Source: an uncultured Clostridia bacterium (lineage in GTDB: Bacteria; Bacillota; Clostridia; Oscillospirales; Acutalibacteraceae). Taken from it: a DNA stretch of 64,000 nt. The stretch is taken from NCBI GenBank assembly GCA_904420015.1, contig CAJFTS010000038.1, positions 1-64,000 of the forward strand. Direction: 5' to 3'. The position numbers and the translations under genes are program-made. This document shows positions 8,666-16,369 of the stretch, in pieces. The notes under the pieces are model-generated. The model saw only the letters and a list, made by a program, of their open reading frames with translations. It ran no database searches and was not told where the DNA came from. Position 1 is the stretch's first letter, and each line of letters starts with the position of its first letter.

Positions 8666-8732
8666 CGGTATAAGAAAGGCTGGCAAATCATAGGGCTGGC
8701 TTTTTCCCTTGAAACCCTCTTTTCAAATGGCC

Positions 8733-8842
8733 TTTTAGAATGCCTCTTTCTTTTGCTCCGCCAAAAGAAAGAGGCGAAAGAAAAGGCTTAAGGGAGAAAA
8801 ACGACGTAAAAATCGAGGGCAAGGTTTTCTCCCGGAAATACC
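8733..8842 (+). repeat. Intergenic repeat copy B
   Basis: TTTTAGAATGCCTCTTTCTTTTGCTCCGCCAAAAGAAAGAGGCGAAAGAAAAGGCTTAAGGGAGAAAAACGACG. Confidence 0.8.
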
Positions 8843-8861
8843 CTCTGTCCGCTCGGCCGGG

Positions 8862-8925
8862 TTGGTGAAATAAACTCACAAATGATTTTACCGATTGATG
8901 GGGTTCTGTGATTCTATTTCACCAA
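8862..8925. repeat. Small element bounded by inverted repeats
   Basis: TTGGTGAAATA...TATTTCACCAA with inner CACA/TGTG symmetry, centred between copies B and C. Confidence 0.6.
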
Positions 8926-8939
8926 ATCTTGTTTTCTTT

Positions 8940-9130
8940 CTCTTGCCCTCCTCCGATCAGAGGGGGATTTTCAAGGGGGAAAAATAAGTGTCCCCGTTCC
9001 TAGCGTCTTTTTCCCCCTTGAACTGCCTTTTCTTTGGTTCGTTTCTTTTGGCAGCGCAAAAGAAAGGAACACGATGTCAGGGAAAAACCGGACGGAAGGG
9101 ACCGGCTGCCGCAAGGCTAAGAACGGATTT
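8940..9130 (-). repeat. Intergenic repeat copy C (inverted relative to A and B)
   Basis: Reverse complement reads CCTTTCTTTTGCGCTGCCAAAAGAAACG...AAAGAAAAGGC...GACGCTAGGAACGGGGACAC...CCCCCTTGAAAATCCCCCTCTGATCGGAGGAGGGC. Confidence 0.85.
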
Positions 9131-9156
9131 GTGAAAAATCGGAATATTCTGATCTT

Positions 9157-9627
9157 TCACATCCGCTCTCGCTTGTCCGACAAGCCCAGGAGATAATCAG
9201 CAGATACGCCATAGAACTCCGCGACTTTGGCAAGCATTTCAAGGGAGGGCTGGCGAAGCCCCGTTTCCCAACGGGAAGTGGTTTGCTTCGTTACGCCTAT
9301 TTCTACCCCAAATTGCTCCAACGTCAACCCTTTCTGCTTTCTTAGAAATTTCATCCGTTCCGATAATAATTTAGGTGAATACTCCTGTCCTTCCCCCTGT
9401 TGCGATTGCTCCCGTCTATCCGATAGACCCAGCAGATAATCGGTAGATATCTCATAAGATTCTGCAATTTTGGAAAGCAACGCCAAGGAAGGTTGCCGTT
9501 CTCCCTTTTCCCAACGTCCTACTGCCTGTTTGGTCACTCCTAATGGCTCAGCAAATTTCTCTAAGATTAGCTTCTGCTCTTTGCGAAGCGCGTGAAGCCT
9601 ATCGCCGAACTTTTTTGGTGAAAACAC
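9157..9627 (-). CDS. Double-HTH XRE family regulator (two tandem XRE domains)
   Basis: FGDRLHALRKEQKLILEKFAEPLGVTKQAVGRWEKGERQPSLALLSKIAESYEISTDYLLGLSDRRE followed by LSERMKFLRKQKGLTLEQFGVEIGVTKQTTSRWETGLRQPSLEMLAKVAEFYGVSADYLLGLSDKRERM; GTG start. Confidence 0.88.
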   Translation of the reverse strand: MFSPKKFGDRLHALRKEQKLILEKFAEPLGVTKQAVGRWEKGERQPSLALLSKIAESYEISTDYLLGLSDRREQSQQGEGQEYSPKLLSERMKFLRKQKGLTLEQFGVEIGVTKQTTSRWETGLRQPSLEMLAKVAEFYGVSADYLLGLSDKRERM

Positions 9628-9643
9628 GGAATACCCCCTTGAC

Positions 9644-9689
9644 TTTCGTCATAATGGATACTATAATTCAAGTATCCATTATGACGAAA
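9644..9689. promoter_or_regulatory. 46-bp perfect inverted repeat, probable operator of the double-HTH regulator
   Basis: TTTCGTCATAATGGATACT - 8 nt - AGTATCCATTATGACGAAA. Confidence 0.8.
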
Positions 9690-9772
9690 TAATCCTTTGA
9701 GATTCAGATACGAAGATTTTACAAATTCATATATAATATCCTTCATTATATCATAAAACAGGGGGAATTCCT

Positions 9773-10054
9773 ATGAAAAACATTCTCGAAGACCTCTACC
9801 AAGGGAACCTGGTGGGGCGAAAGGAAATTGTCTCCGATGATCCTGCCTACCAGGAAGCCATAGGCAATCTAATTCGCGCCGAAGACGCCCTGCGCGCCGC
9901 CCTCCCCGAGCCCAAGCTCCGCTTGGCCGCCGCCTTTGCCGATGCGCAAATGGAGCTCACCTGTCTCACCGAACGGCGGGCTTTTGTGACCGGCGTGAGA
10001 CTGGGCGTGCGGCTGCTGCGGGCCATGGAGGAGGATCCCTGGGCCATCGCCTGA
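9773..10054 (+). CDS. Small conserved protein, DUF6809-like
   Basis: MKNILEDLYQGNLVGRKEI...PAYQEAIGNLIRAEDALRAALPE; good RBS (GGGGGAATTCCT). Confidence 0.55.
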   Translation: MKNILEDLYQGNLVGRKEIVSDDPAYQEAIGNLIRAEDALRAALPEPKLRLAAAFADAQMELTCLTERRAFVTGVRLGVRLLRAMEEDPWAIA

Positions 10055-10057
10055 CAT

Positions 10058-10092
10058 AAAAACGCCTGCGGGTAGAATCCGCAGGCGTTTTT
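10058..10092 (+). terminator. Terminator between convergent genes
   Basis: AAAACGCCTGCGG...CCGCAGGCGTTTTT. Confidence 0.8.
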
Positions 10093-10100
10093 CCATTCTG

Positions 10101-11312
10101 TTAACCCTTTTTGCCCACCGAACGCAGCTTTTTCATGGCCGACCGGGCGGTAGGCAGCCCCTTGTCAAAGAGCTGGTATTTCATCGGGCTCACCACCAGG
10201 TCGAACTCCCCGATAAACTCCAGCACCTCGGGGGAAAACTTCTGCTTAAATTCCGACAGGGCGTCGTCCAGCGTCCCTTCCACGCCGCCCAGGTTGAGGT
10301 AATCCACCCGGTCCTCCATGCAGTCGAGCATCACCTGGTAGAGCATCCCGTTGGGGGTGGAGAGGTTGGGGAGCAGGCTTAAGTCCGACCCGCCGTAGAG
10401 GTATTCCGCCACCCGGATCCCCTCCCCCTTGGGGGGCATCACGAACAGACCGCCGCACAGGGACACCACGTCCCCCCGCTCCTTGCGGGCCGCCTGGGCC
10501 TGGTTTAAATTGCGGGTGTTGCTTTCCACATTCTGCCCCTTGTCGATGCAGCCCTGGGTATAGGCGATAAACTGGGGCAGGTTTACCTTGCCGTAGTAAA
10601 CCACCGTGTCCTTCCCAAACGCGTCCCGGATGGAACGGAAATAGTCCGCGCTGCGCAGCAGCACGTTCTGACGCTTCTCGGTGCAGCCGATGAGGCGGGC
10701 AAACTCGCTCAAATCGTCCTCCGGCCCTGCCTTTTCAAAGAATACGCCCCGGTTTTTGTGGTAATTGCCGATGTAGCTGCGGGCCCCCTTTTTGAAGGAT
10801 TTCAGGAGGGCCTTGGGGTCTACGGGGGCATGCGCCTCGTCGGTCAGGTGCACCGCCATGTTGAACCGGGGGTTGAAATAATCATGCAGGCTTTTGCCGA
10901 AGCCCTTGTGGACAAAGCCGGCGGCCTGGAGGTTGGATAGGACGGCCTGGGGATCCGTCCCCCATCGGCCGGAGTTGAGCACAAAGGGGTCGAGCTTCAC
11001 CGCAAAGGCGCCCTGGCTTTTGGCATATTCCTTTGCGCCTTTGGCAAATTGCGCCACCGCTTCTTTGTCCTCGTAATCGAGGAGAAAGCCCCTGGGCGAA
11101 TAGCAAAGCTTTAAGCCCATGGGCATGGCCCTGGTGAGGATGAGGGCAACGCCGATGAGAGCGCCGTCCCGGTAGAGGCCGCAGAAGGCGTGGCCCCAAT
11201 TGCTCTTGACCGTCTCCCAGCCGAGGCGCTGGGTCAGGGGAACCACGGCCGCCTTCTGCAAAAAGGACTCGTATTCCTCCCGGGGCAGGTTGGTGACAAA
11301 CCGGTATGCCAT
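10101..11312 (-). CDS. FemAB family peptidoglycan bridge aminoacyltransferase (copy 1)
   Basis: WGHAFCGLYRDGALIGVALILTRAMPMGLKLCYSPRGFLLDY..., KKGARSYIGNYHKNRGV, ...YLYGGSDLSLLPNLSTPNGMLYQVMLDCME...DYLNLGGVEG. Confidence 0.9.
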   Translation of the reverse strand: MAYRFVTNLPREEYESFLQKAAVVPLTQRLGWETVKSNWGHAFCGLYRDGALIGVALILTRAMPMGLKLCYSPRGFLLDYEDKEAVAQFAKGAKEYAKSQGAFAVKLDPFVLNSGRWGTDPQAVLSNLQAAGFVHKGFGKSLHDYFNPRFNMAVHLTDEAHAPVDPKALLKSFKKGARSYIGNYHKNRGVFFEKAGPEDDLSEFARLIGCTEKRQNVLLRSADYFRSIRDAFGKDTVVYYGKVNLPQFIAYTQGCIDKGQNVESNTRNLNQAQAARKERGDVVSLCGGLFVMPPKGEGIRVAEYLYGGSDLSLLPNLSTPNGMLYQVMLDCMEDRVDYLNLGGVEGTLDDALSEFKQKFSPEVLEFIGEFDLVVSPMKYQLFDKGLPTARSAMKKLRSVGKKG

Positions 11313-11315
11313 GTT

Positions 11316-12560
11316 TTACCCCTCCTGGTGGTCTTTTTGTTTTGCACGGCTGATCTTGCGGGAGGTGCGGCGCACCTTCTGCATCACCTTGCGCATGGCG
11401 GGCAGGTACTTGGTAAACAGGTGGTACTGCACGGGACGGACCACCAGGTCGAATTCCCCGATGAGTTCGAGCATTTCCGGGGAAAATTTCTGCTTGAATT
11501 CGTAGAGGGGGGTGTCCATGCTCCCCTCCACGCCGCCGAGGTTGCAGTAATCGTACCCGGCCTCGATAAAGTCGCACATGGCCGCATAAAGCATGCCGTT
11601 GGAGGTGGAAAGCCGGGGGAACAGGGACAGGTCGTTGCCCGCATAGAGGTATTCGGCGAACCGGTACCCTTCCCCTTCCGGGGGCAGAAGGAAAAGCCCG
11701 CCGCAGAGGGTGACGATTTGCCCCCGCTCCTCCCTGGCCTTCTTCGCCTCCTCCAGGTTGGCGGTGTTCTTTTCCACGTTCTGGCCCTTGTCGATGGCGG
11801 CCTGGGTGAAGGCGATGTATTTGTCCAAATTGAGCCGGCCGTAATAGACGTCCATCTTGTCCCCGAAGGCCTTTTTAATCCCCCGGAAATACTCCGCGTT
11901 TCGCAGCACCACGTTCTGCCGCTCCTCGGTGCAGGCCACCATCCGGGCGAATTCGCTCAAGTCGTCCTCCGGCCCCGCCTTTTCAAAGAACACGCCCCGG
12001 TTCTTCTGGTAGTTGCCGATGGTGGCGCGGGCGTCCTTGCGAAAGCTCTTTAAGAGGGCCTTGGGGTCTAAAGGCTGGCGGTTTTCATCGGTCAGGCGCA
12101 CCGCCATCTGGAAACGGGGCATGAAGTAGTCGTAGAGGGTCACGCCGAAGCCCTGATGGAGAAAGCCTTCCGCCTTGAGGTTTTCGAAGATGGGGGCGGG
12201 GTCCACCCCCCAGTGGTCGTTGTTGAGGAGAAAGGGGTCGATCTTGATACAGAAGGCCCCCTCGCCTTTGGCGTAGTCCCGGGCCCCTTCGGTAAAGCGG
12301 TGGAGCGCCTCTTTGTCGGTATAGTCGAGCAGGAAGCCGCGGGTGGCATAGATAATCTTAAAGCCCATGGGCAGGTCGCGGGTCAGAAGCTGGGACGCGG
12401 CCACCAGCTTTTCGTCCCGGTACAGGCCGCACAGGGCGGGACGCCAGAAGCTCTTGGCCACCCCCCATTCCGGCCTTTGGCCGTAGGGCACCATGGGCAC
12501 ATGTTTCAAAAATTCCTCGTACTCTTCCTTGGGAACCTTTGCAGAAAAACGGTAGTTCAT
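11316..12560 (-). CDS. FemAB family peptidoglycan bridge aminoacyltransferase (copy 2)
   Basis: Start MNYRFSAKVPKEEYEEF; colinear with copy 1 (RKDARATIGNYQKNRGV, YLYAGNDLSLFPRLSTSNGMLYAAM, CNLGGVEGSMD). Confidence 0.9.
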   Translation of the reverse strand: MNYRFSAKVPKEEYEEFLKHVPMVPYGQRPEWGVAKSFWRPALCGLYRDEKLVAASQLLTRDLPMGFKIIYATRGFLLDYTDKEALHRFTEGARDYAKGEGAFCIKIDPFLLNNDHWGVDPAPIFENLKAEGFLHQGFGVTLYDYFMPRFQMAVRLTDENRQPLDPKALLKSFRKDARATIGNYQKNRGVFFEKAGPEDDLSEFARMVACTEERQNVVLRNAEYFRGIKKAFGDKMDVYYGRLNLDKYIAFTQAAIDKGQNVEKNTANLEEAKKAREERGQIVTLCGGLFLLPPEGEGYRFAEYLYAGNDLSLFPRLSTSNGMLYAAMCDFIEAGYDYCNLGGVEGSMDTPLYEFKQKFSPEMLELIGEFDLVVRPVQYHLFTKYLPAMRKVMQKVRRTSRKISRAKQKDHQEG

Positions 12561-12911
12561 CCTTGCCTCCCTATTGACTGCGGCCGTGCGGCCGGTATTC
12601 TTCCCATTCCGCCGAAGGGCGCCGTCCGCCCTTCCCGTCCTGTGACCGAAAGTTTCACGGTATACTTCCTTATTATACCGGCACGTCACCGGGAACGCAA
12701 TGGACGTTCTAAGACATTTTCGTGCCGATTGCCTCCCCTTTTCGTTCACATTGCAAAGGCCCGCCCGCCTTCGGGCGGTTTCGCCCTTGGGTTTCCCCGA
12801 TTCCCTTGACCGGCCGGGCGGGTATGGGGTAAAATATCCATAGATAAAACCTGTCCCATGCAGCCCGCCGGTAAAGCGGGCGCAACCTAGAAACAATTGG
12901 AGGTCGTCAAT

Positions 12912-13757
12912 ATGAAAATAGGCGTCAGAGCCCACGATTACGGCTGTCACACCCCGGCTCAGCTGGCCCGGATCCTCAAAGAAGCCGGGTTTGAATGCCT
13001 GCAGCTGGCCCTTAATAAGGCCCTTACCGGCATGCAGCCGGTTCCCGGCCTGCTCAACCCCGGCCTTTGCTACGACATCCGCCGCGCCTTTGAACGGGAG
13101 GACCTGCAGGTGGCGGTCATCGGCTGCTACATCGAGCCCTCCCTTTCCGATCCGCAGGAACGCGAGCAGCAGCTGGCCAGATATCTGGAATGCCTGGAAT
13201 ACTGCCGGCAGCTGGGCAGCTCGGTGGTAGCGACCGAGACCACCTGCTATTCGGGCAGCTACGACGGGCGGATGAAGCAGTTCGACATCCTCACCGACAG
13301 CGTCTGCCGGCTAGCGGAGCAGGCGGAAAAGTTCGGCGTCTTTGCGGCGGTGGAGCCGGTGCATGTACACACCATGAATTCGCCGGAGCTGACTTACGAA
13401 CTCATCCGCCGGGTGGCCTCCCCCAACCTGAAGGTCATCTACGACCCGGTCAACCTCCTGACCCCGGAAAACATCTCCCGGCAGGAACAGGTGATGGACG
13501 CCTGCTTCGACGCCTTCGGCGACCGGATTGTGGGCATTCACGCCAAGGATGTGGTCATTGAGGACGGGCAGTTTAAACCCATTGTAATCGGCGAGGGTAT
13601 TGTCAACGTCCAGTATTATCTCAACTGGCTGGCCATCCATAAGCCGGGGATCTCCGTGCTGCGGGAAGAGGCCAATCCGGAAACCGGGCACAAGGACGTT
13701 GCCAATCTGCGCCGGATGATCGACCTGGCGGAAGCAAATGCGCCGGTGAAGCTCTAA
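12912..13757 (+). CDS. Sugar phosphate isomerase/epimerase (AP_endonuc_2 TIM-barrel family)
   Basis: MKIGVRAHDYG...LKEAGFECLQLAL..., VEPVHVHTMNSPELTYELIRRVASPNLKVIYDPVNLL..., GIHAKDVV. Confidence 0.85.
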   Translation: MKIGVRAHDYGCHTPAQLARILKEAGFECLQLALNKALTGMQPVPGLLNPGLCYDIRRAFEREDLQVAVIGCYIEPSLSDPQEREQQLARYLECLEYCRQLGSSVVATETTCYSGSYDGRMKQFDILTDSVCRLAEQAEKFGVFAAVEPVHVHTMNSPELTYELIRRVASPNLKVIYDPVNLLTPENISRQEQVMDACFDAFGDRIVGIHAKDVVIEDGQFKPIVIGEGIVNVQYYLNWLAIHKPGISVLREEANPETGHKDVANLRRMIDLAEANAPVKL

Positions 13758-13957
13758 GGGATAGTCTTGCCCGTTTCCCCCGGGTTCAGACAAGCCCTGC
13801 CGGAGAAGCCGGCCGAAGGAGGTTTTTTCCCGGCAAGTTCTTTTCGTTTCACCGGATCGGCGCCCTTCTTCCCTTCTTTTCCCGATAAGACGCGATTCCT
13901 CACAATTAGTACACAAATTTGAAACAAAAAAGAAATCGAAATTTTCGATTTCTGCCA

Positions 13958-13986
13958 TTGTTAAAAAAATAATTATGCGTTATACT
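13958..13986 (+). promoter_or_regulatory. Putative promoter of the alcohol dehydrogenase gene
   Basis: TTGTTA - 17 bp - TATACT. Confidence 0.6.
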
Positions 13987-13999
13987 GACTTTCAGTGAG

Positions 14000-14017
14000 T
14001 TGATAATTAAATAACAA
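14000..14017 (+). promoter_or_regulatory. Putative Rex (NADH/NAD+ sensing repressor) operator
   Basis: TTGATAATTAAATAACAA versus TTGTTAANNNNTTAACAA: 12 of 14 conserved positions match. Confidence 0.5.
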
Positions 14018-14047
14018 TTCCAAACCATACAGGAGGTAACCACAGTC

Positions 14048-15199
14048 ATGGCAGACAGAATTATTCTCAACGAAACGTCCTATTTCGGCGCAGGCGCCAT
14101 CTCCGTCATCGCGGACGAGGCGAAGAAGCGCGGCTACAAGAAGGCCCTCGTTGTTACCGACAAGAGCCTGATGAAGTTCGAGGTCGCCACCAAGGTGCTC
14201 AAGGTGCTCGACGACGCCGGCCTTGCCTACGAGGTGTTCGACGACTGCAAGCCCAATCCCACCATCGAAAACGTTCAGGATGGTGTTGCGGCCTGCAAGA
14301 AGGCGGAAGCGGATTATCTGGTTGCCATCGGCGGCGGTTCCTCCATGGATACGGCCAAGGCCATCGGCATCATCATGAATAACCCCGAGCATGCCGACGT
14401 CAGAAGCCTGGAGGGCGCGGTGGACACCAAGAATAAGTCGATGCCGATTATTGCGGTCCCCACCACCGCCGGCACCGCCGCGGAGGTTACCATCAACTAT
14501 GTGATCACCGACGTGGAAAAGAGCCGCAAGTTCGTTTGCGTCGATCCCCACGACATCCCGCTGGTTGCCGTCATCGATGCGGACATGATGTCCAGCATGC
14601 CCAAGAGCCTGACCGCCGCCACCGGTATGGACGCGCTGACCCATGCCATCGAAGGTTATATCACCAAGGGCGCTTGGGAAATGACCGACATGTTCCACCT
14701 CAAGGCCATCGAGCTGATTTCCCGCTCGCTGCGCAAGGCCTGTGAGAACGACCCGCAGGGCAGAGCGGACATGGCTTTGGGCCAGTACATCGCCGGTATG
14801 GGCTTCTCCAATGTCGGCCTGGGTATCGTCCACTCTATGGCGCACCCGCTGGGCGCTGTGTACGACACTCCCCACGGCGTGGCCAATGCCATCATCCTGC
14901 CCACCGTTATGGAATACAATGCGGAAGCGACCGGTGAAAAGTACCGCGACATCGCCAAGGCGATGGGTGTTCCCGGCACCGAGAACATGACCCAGGAAGA
15001 ATACCGCAAGGCCGCTATCGACGCGGTGAAGAAGCTCTCCGAGGATGTGGGAATCCCGAAGAAGGTTTCCGATGTAGGCGTGAAGGAAGAGGACATCCCG
15101 ATGCTTGCCCAGCAGGCGATGGACGACGCTTGCCGTCCCGGCAACCCGAAGGATCCGACCAAGGAAGATATCATCGAGCTGTATAAGTCTCTGATGTAA
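14048..15199 (+). CDS. Iron-containing alcohol dehydrogenase (lactaldehyde reductase / FucO-like)
   Basis: GGGSSMDTAKAIGI, PTTAGTAAEVT, MDALTHAIEGY, GIVHSMAHPLGAVYDTPHGVANA (His ligands). Confidence 0.93.
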   Translation: MADRIILNETSYFGAGAISVIADEAKKRGYKKALVVTDKSLMKFEVATKVLKVLDDAGLAYEVFDDCKPNPTIENVQDGVAACKKAEADYLVAIGGGSSMDTAKAIGIIMNNPEHADVRSLEGAVDTKNKSMPIIAVPTTAGTAAEVTINYVITDVEKSRKFVCVDPHDIPLVAVIDADMMSSMPKSLTAATGMDALTHAIEGYITKGAWEMTDMFHLKAIELISRSLRKACENDPQGRADMALGQYIAGMGFSNVGLGIVHSMAHPLGAVYDTPHGVANAIILPTVMEYNAEATGEKYRDIAKAMGVPGTENMTQEEYRKAAIDAVKKLSEDVGIPKKVSDVGVKEEDIPMLAQQAMDDACRPGNPKDPTKEDIIELYKSLM

Positions 15200-15226
15200 T
15201 TGACAAAGCAGGTTTTTGGAAGCTGC

Positions 15227-15262
15227 AACCCCCGGCACTTTTTAGTGCCGGGGGTTTTTGTT
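15227..15262 (+). terminator. Rho-independent terminator of the alcohol dehydrogenase gene
   Basis: AACCCCCGGCACT...AGTGCCGGGGGTTTTTG. Confidence 0.9.
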
Positions 15263-15369
15263 TGGAAGGCCGGAAAGGGCAGATTCCGCGGCTGCAAAAA
15301 AAGTTCGGTCTTTTTTTTCGGAAATTGCCCTGATCGCCTCTTTCTCTCCTTGGCCGCTCCGCCGGCTGC

Positions 15370-15624
15370 TTAGAGACCATTGAGAAAGCCGGTCTCATGC
15401 CGGTGCAGGGCGGTAACCACCTTGCGGATACGCATTTTGACTTCATCGCCGGTATGGGGCGCTTGGATATAGCGGATAACCTGTTCTTTCCCTTCCTTCG
15501 ACAGCTTGCCGAATTCAGACATGGCGTCCATATCCAGCGCCAGCTCCATCCCCAGTCCAAGCGGCATATCCGGCGTATTGTCGGGATGCCGGGTTCCTTC
15601 GCCTACAAACGGGCTTTGCTGCAT
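15370..15624 (-). CDS. Conserved hypothetical protein
   Basis: MQQSPFVGEGTRHPDNTPDMPLGLGMELALDMDAMSEFGKLSKEGKEQVIRYIQA; AGGAGG RBS. Confidence 0.65.
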   Translation of the reverse strand: MQQSPFVGEGTRHPDNTPDMPLGLGMELALDMDAMSEFGKLSKEGKEQVIRYIQAPHTGDEVKMRIRKVVTALHRHETGFLNGL

Positions 15625-15823
15625 GGTCCATTCCTCCTTTCCCATCCAGGACGATTTTTTAAGACGGGATTAGTATTTCTGAATGGGAAGGGTAGTATGC
15701 ATTTTGTCGTTCGATTCCTTTCGGCCTCCCTGTGTTCCTTTTCCTTTACGCATCGCCATCTTCCTTCCATCCCTATAGTGCCCATTCCCTTTGATGGAGG
15801 CAGCGATACCCAGCTTCCCAAAA

Positions 15824-15858
15824 GAAACAGGTGCGTGCTGACAGCACGCACCTGTTTC
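15824..15858 (-). terminator. Strong hairpin downstream of mgsA
   Basis: GAAACAGGTGCGTGCTG-A-CAGCACGCACCTGTTTC, T-rich on the minus-strand exit. Confidence 0.75.
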
Positions 15859-15916
15859 CTCGTATATATAAGCAAACGAATACGATTCCCCTGCTCTTTT
15901 TATTCGGACAAAGGCA

Positions 15917-16324
15917 TCAATACCGTTTCGGATTGACGATGTTACGCCAATCCAGATCGCCACGTTCCAAGCCATGGATGAGAACCTCCGCCGTGGCAAT
16001 ATTGGTTGCCATGGGGATGTTATGCATATCGCAGAGGCGCAGCAGGTTCATCTCGTTGGGCTCATGTGGCTTAGGGGTCAACGGATCCCGGAAAAACAGC
16101 AGAAGGTCGATTTCATTATAAGAAATACGGGAAGCGATCTGTTGGTCGCCTCCTTGCGGCCCGCTCAAAAACTTCTGAATCGACAGGCCGGTCGCCTCCG
16201 ATACCATCTTTCCCGTCGTACCCGTGGCACACAGGGAATGCCGGCTTAAAATACCACAATATGCAATACAAAACTGCACCATGAGTTCTTTTTTGGAATC
16301 GTGTGCAATCAAAGCAATGTTCAT
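15917..16324 (-). CDS. mgsA: Methylglyoxal synthase
   Basis: [19 protein letters not shown]..., [52 protein letters not shown]. Confidence 0.95.
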   Translation of the reverse strand: MNIALIAHDSKKELMVQFCIAYCGILSRHSLCATGTTGKMVSEATGLSIQKFLSGPQGGDQQIASRISYNEIDLLLFFRDPLTPKPHEPNEMNLLRLCDMHNIPMATNIATAEVLIHGLERGDLDWRNIVNPKRY

Positions 16325-16369
16325 ACATTTTCTCCCTTCAGATTACTCCTCTTTTCTTCTGCTTCTCCC

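Noticed and set aside
7965-9130. Possible CRISPR array or IS element from the recurring TTCTTTTG...CAAAAGAA motifs
   Set aside because: Copies are irregularly spaced, alternate in orientation, lack uniform spacers, and there is no cas or transposase gene nearby.
11190-12053. 287-aa plus-strand ORF across the femAB pair
   Set aside because: Antisense to two conserved genes.
13973-15238. 421-aa minus-strand ORF opposite the alcohol dehydrogenase
   Set aside because: Antisense artefact: His/Gly/Leu-rich translation with no recognisable domain, while the plus strand encodes a conserved enzyme.
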